Source: Brucella intermedia LMG 3301
GTDB lineage: Bacteria; Pseudomonadota; Alphaproteobacteria; Rhizobiales; Rhizobiaceae
Assembly: GCF_000182645.1 (NCBI RefSeq)
Contig: NZ_ACQA01000002.1
Coordinates: 62,001-126,000 of the forward strand
Reading direction: 5' to 3'
DNA: 64,000 nucleotides
Made by a program: the position numbers and the translations under genes. Shown in pieces: positions 61,437 through 64,000 of this stretch. The stretch's first letter is position 1. The number at the start of each line of letters is the position of its first letter. Under the pieces are notes generated by a model, which did no database searches, was not told the DNA's origin, and worked only from the letters and a program-made list of their open reading frames with translations.

Positions 61437-62084
61437 ATGGATTTTGCGTTGATGCAGCGCGTCCTCCCGTTTTTTCTGGAGGCGGCATGGGTGACTGTGC
61501 AAATTTCCGCGCTGGCCCTGATCCTGGGCCTTGTGGTGGCTGCAATACTCGTGGCGGGCCGCCTTTCCCGCTCCCCCATTCTGCGCGGGCTGGCGGCGGC
61601 CTATGTCAGCGTCTTTCGCGGCACGCCCTGCCTGGTGCAGCTCTTCATTCTCTATTTCGGCGGCCCGCAGGTGGGCATCAATCTGGAGCCGTTTGCCGCC
61701 GGTGTCATCGGGCTGGGACTGAATATCGGCGCCTATATGTCGGAATCGATCCGCGGCGCGATCCAGAGCGTTGATCGCGGACAGACGGAAGCCGCGCGCT
61801 CCGTCGGTTTCGGACGCGGCCAGACCATGCGTCTCGTCGTGCTGCCGCAGGCGGCTCGCCTGATGATCCGCCCGCTTGGCGTCAACGCCATCGCTCTCTT
61901 GAAAGGCTCGGCGCTGGTTTCCACCATTTCGGTGGTCGAGCTGACCTATACCGCGCAGCGCTTTATCGGCTCGACCTACAAGCCGTTCGAGATTTTCGGC
62001 GTCGCCGCCATTCTCTACATGATCATCATCTATGTCGTGGCGCGCGGGGTCGATTTTCTCGACAAGCGCTTTGCGGCGCAGTGA
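61437..62084 (+). CDS. amino-acid-type ABC permease 1
   Basis: 215 aa, a HisM/GlnP-type permease with about five helices. N-terminal FFLEAAWVTVQISALALILGLVVA; VFRGTPCLVQLFILYFGGPQ near residue 60; the EAA loop EAARSVGFGRGQTMRLVVLPQAARLMIRPLG near residue 120 contacts the ATPase. Its stop is 11 bases before the next permease. Confidence 0.93.
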   Translation: MDFALMQRVLPFFLEAAWVTVQISALALILGLVVAAILVAGRLSRSPILRGLAAAYVSVFRGTPCLVQLFILYFGGPQVGINLEPFAAGVIGLGLNIGAYMSESIRGAIQSVDRGQTEAARSVGFGRGQTMRLVVLPQAARLMIRPLGVNAIALLKGSALVSTISVVELTYTAQRFIGSTYKPFEIFGVAAILYMIIIYVVARGVDFLDKRFAAQ

Positions 62085-62095
62085 GGGAGGACTGG

Positions 62096-62755
62096 ATGCA
62101 GGCTCTCGATTTCAGCATCGTCACTCCCTATACCGATCTGCTTCTGACCGGCCTCTGGTGGACGCTGGTTCTGACCGTGGCTTCGGCCTTCCTGAGCTTC
62201 GTGCTCGGCATCGCATTTGCGCTGGTGGTGCTCTATGCGCCCGCAATCCTCGCCTGGCCGGTGCGGTTCTTCATGTGGCTGTTCATGGGAACGCCGCTTC
62301 TGCTGCAACTGTTCCTGATCTATTTCGGGCTGGTGCAGATCGGCATCGATATTCCGGCCCTTGGCGCGGGCATCATCGGCCTCAGCCTGCATTTCGCGGT
62401 CTATAATGCCGACATCATCCGCGCAGGCATCGTGGCTGTCGATCCCGGCCAGATGGAAGGCGCCCGTTCCATCGGTTTCAGCCACGGACAGGCCTTGCGC
62501 TATGTCGTCATTCCGCAGGCGATCCGCAACACCATCCCGCCGATCGGCAACAACATGATCGTTCTTCTGAAGGACACGTCGCTGGTTTCGATCATCGGCA
62601 TTGCGGAACTGGTGCACAGCGCCCAGCTTGCCATCAGTGAAACCTTCAGCCCGTTTGAATTCTATATCACCGTCGCGGCCATCTATTACGTGGTCAATCT
62701 CGTGCTCGAGGCTGGTCTGCGGCGCATTGAAAGAAAAGTGGAGGTCACGCGATGA
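62096..62755 (+). CDS. amino-acid-type ABC permease 2
   Basis: 219 aa from the ATG at 62096 with GGGAGG upstream. [58 protein letters not shown], and EAA-type loop [33 protein letters not shown]. It forms a heterodimer with permease 1. The stop overlaps the ATPase start (ATGA). Confidence 0.93.
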   Translation: MQALDFSIVTPYTDLLLTGLWWTLVLTVASAFLSFVLGIAFALVVLYAPAILAWPVRFFMWLFMGTPLLLQLFLIYFGLVQIGIDIPALGAGIIGLSLHFAVYNADIIRAGIVAVDPGQMEGARSIGFSHGQALRYVVIPQAIRNTIPPIGNNMIVLLKDTSLVSIIGIAELVHSAQLAISETFSPFEFYITVAAIYYVVNLVLEAGLRRIERKVEVTR

Positions 62756-63525
62756 GCAGCTCCAAATCGGCAAAACCGATGGTCGAAGTGAAGGGCGCCC
62801 GCAAGGCCTACGGCGCGCTGGAAGTATTGAAGGGCATAGACCTTTCAGTGGCGCGGGGCCAGATCGTTGCCATCATCGGCCCCAGCGGCTCCGGCAAGAG
62901 CACGCTCCTGCGGTCGATCAACCATCTGGAAACGCTGAATGGCGGCGAGGTCTGGCTGGACGGCGTGCAGGTCAACCAGCCGCTGGCAGGGCAGGCGTTC
63001 GAAAAGCACATCAATGCGGTGCGCCAGCAGATGGGCATGGTGTTCCAGCACTTCAACCTGTTCCCGCACCTGACCGTGCTGGAAAACATCACGCTCGGCC
63101 CGATCAAGCTCAAGGGCATGGGCAAGGACGCGGCGCGCACGCTGGCGCTGGAGCTTCTGTCCAAGGTCGGGCTTGCCGACAAGATCGACGTCTATCCCTC
63201 GCGCCTGTCGGGCGGGCAGAAGCAGCGTGTGGCAATCGCGCGTGCGCTCGCCATGCAGCCGAAAGTGATGCTGTTTGACGAGGCAACTTCGGCGCTCGAC
63301 CCCGAGCTGGTGGACGAAGTGAATGCCGTCATGAAACAGCTTGCCGCCGAACATATGACGATGCTGATCGTCACGCACGAGATGCGTTTTGCAGGCGAGG
63401 TTGCCGACCGCATCCTGTTCATGGATGGCGGCGTGGTCGTGGAAGAAGGGCCGCCGGACCAGATACTCAGCAACCCGGTGCAGGAGCGTACCCGCTCCTT
63501 CCTCAAGAAATATCTGGCTGCGTGA
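62752..63525 (+). CDS. amino-acid-type ABC ATPase
   Basis: 257 aa, GlnQ/HisP class. Walker A is [14 protein letters not shown] near residue 45, Q-loop [12 protein letters not shown], signature [15 protein letters not shown] near 160, Walker [13 protein letters not shown] (with Ala in DEAT, as usual here), switch His VTHEM. The start overlaps permease 2 by 4 bases. It completes the importer; a further gene follows after 9 bases. Confidence 0.95.
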   Translation: MSSSKSAKPMVEVKGARKAYGALEVLKGIDLSVARGQIVAIIGPSGSGKSTLLRSINHLETLNGGEVWLDGVQVNQPLAGQAFEKHINAVRQQMGMVFQHFNLFPHLTVLENITLGPIKLKGMGKDAARTLALELLSKVGLADKIDVYPSRLSGGQKQRVAIARALAMQPKVMLFDEATSALDPELVDEVNAVMKQLAAEHMTMLIVTHEMRFAGEVADRILFMDGGVVVEEGPPDQILSNPVQERTRSFLKKYLAA

Positions 63526-63534
63526 GGTGTCGGC

Positions 63535-64000
63535 ATGAGCGAGCGAAACAACGAGTTTGTGAATTTCGCGGAGTTTCCCGATTTCGGGCTGACCCCGGCG
63601 CAGCGCCGCGAGGCTGTCCTCGGCCATTATTACGAATATCCCGGCATGGACGGGCCGCGCGGCGAAATCTGGTGTTATACCGACGCCTATTCCTATCTGC
63701 CGGGCGCGACGGTTCATCTTCAGGTAAGTGCGACCGCGCAACGTTTCGACATCGAAATCGTGCGGGACGGCGCAGTGGAAGCGCCGGTATTCTCAAAACG
63801 CGGGATCGACTGCAAATGGCAGGATACACCGGCGCAATGTTCGGTCGTCGGCTGCGGCTGGGAAACGACATTCGCCGTCAGGACGGATGAGACCTGGCCC
63901 TCCGGCGCTTATCGCATCACGCTGAAGGCGCATGGCAATGACGGCCAGCCCATCCATTGCCATCACCTGTTCATCCTGCGCCCTGCGGCGGGGCGCAAGC
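63535..64000 (+). CDS. N,N-dimethylformamidase large-subunit-like protein (partial, cut by window end)
   Basis: Open for 155 codons from the ATG at 63535 to the window edge. The readable part begins MSERNNEFVNFAEFP and contains YEYPGMDGPRGEIWCYTDAYSYLPGATVHLQV, RFDIEIVRDGAVEAPVF, and DTPAQCSVVGCGWETTFAV followed by WPSGAYRITLKAHG. These match the early part of N,N-dimethylformamidase beta-subunit-like proteins, which hydrolyse amides. It is the fifth gene of the LysR-flanked operon, so the importer may bring in an amide or substituted amine. No small DMFase subunit is visible. The family call is from remembered pattern, not a search. Confidence 0.65.
   Translation, partial: MSERNNEFVNFAEFPDFGLTPAQRREAVLGHYYEYPGMDGPRGEIWCYTDAYSYLPGATVHLQVSATAQRFDIEIVRDGAVEAPVFSKRGIDCKWQDTPAQCSVVGCGWETTFAVRTDETWPSGAYRITLKAHGNDGQPIHCHHLFILRPAAGRK

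Noticed and set aside
1..64000. CRISPR arrays, insertion sequences, tRNA and rRNA genes
   Set aside because: No regularly spaced repeats, transposase motifs or RNA-gene signatures were recognised on reading both strands.

Overview
The window looks like part of an alphaproteobacterial replicon of the Brucella/Ochrobactrum group (order Hyphomicrobiales). The pointers are a tightly overlapping bioB-bioF-bioD-bioA-bioZ operon preceded by two BioR-type boxes (TTATCTATAA), Ti-type TraA/TraD/TraG conjugation proteins, a 319-residue DeoC of the alphaproteobacterial type, a dispersed palindrome of a kind I recall from this order, and many ABC uptake systems each next to its own regulator, as on a secondary chromosome or chromid. 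The species call is inference; no rRNA or tRNA gene was seen.

Positions 1-12.6 kb (accessory, surface and signalling): a leftward series encodes a membrane diguanylate cyclase, an LprI-like secreted protein, an SDR oxidoreductase, a large repeat-rich autotransporter, a DctB-like sensor kinase, and two small exported proteins that share an unusual C-terminal GCHGxGCxVD motif. An AraC regulator and an OmpR-type response regulator follow on the other strand. Positions 13-19.5 kb hold a divergent traG-traD / traA module without type IV secretion genes, traC or an integrase. Positions 19.6-21.1 kb hold a TetR regulator and a small four-helix membrane protein that share an 18-bp operator.

Positions 21.2-33.6 kb: a LacI-regulated operon has a sugar-type ABC importer, an SDR dehydrogenase and an FGGY pentulose kinase, best read as pentitol (possibly ribitol) uptake and conversion to a pentulose phosphate. 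The biotin operon is convergent to it. Positions 33.7-41.2 kb: a siderophore uptake locus has an ATPase, two FecCD permeases, a binding protein, a TonB-dependent receptor and an AraC regulator. Both the ATPase and the AraC gene are broken by a +1 frameshift in the sequence given. Positions 41.2-45.5 kb: an FbpABC-type importer with a cupin gene.

Positions 45.6-64 kb: a lipocalin, then a DeoR-flanked operon of a sugar ABC importer, an aldose-epimerase-like protein, a PfkB kinase, DeoC and a two-domain aldehyde dehydrogenase (ALDH16 type). Together these make a complete route from 2-deoxyribose to glyceraldehyde-3-phosphate plus acetate. Next come a TetR/MFS efflux pair with three matching operator palindromes, and a LysR-flanked polar amino-acid-type ABC importer that runs into a dimethylformamidase-like gene cut by the window end. 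The items most worth a second look are the twin frameshifts in the siderophore locus, the GCHGxGC protein pair beside the orphan sensor kinase, the 10-bp triple repeat upstream of the autotransporter, the two TetR operator systems, and the deoxyribose/ALDH16 cluster.
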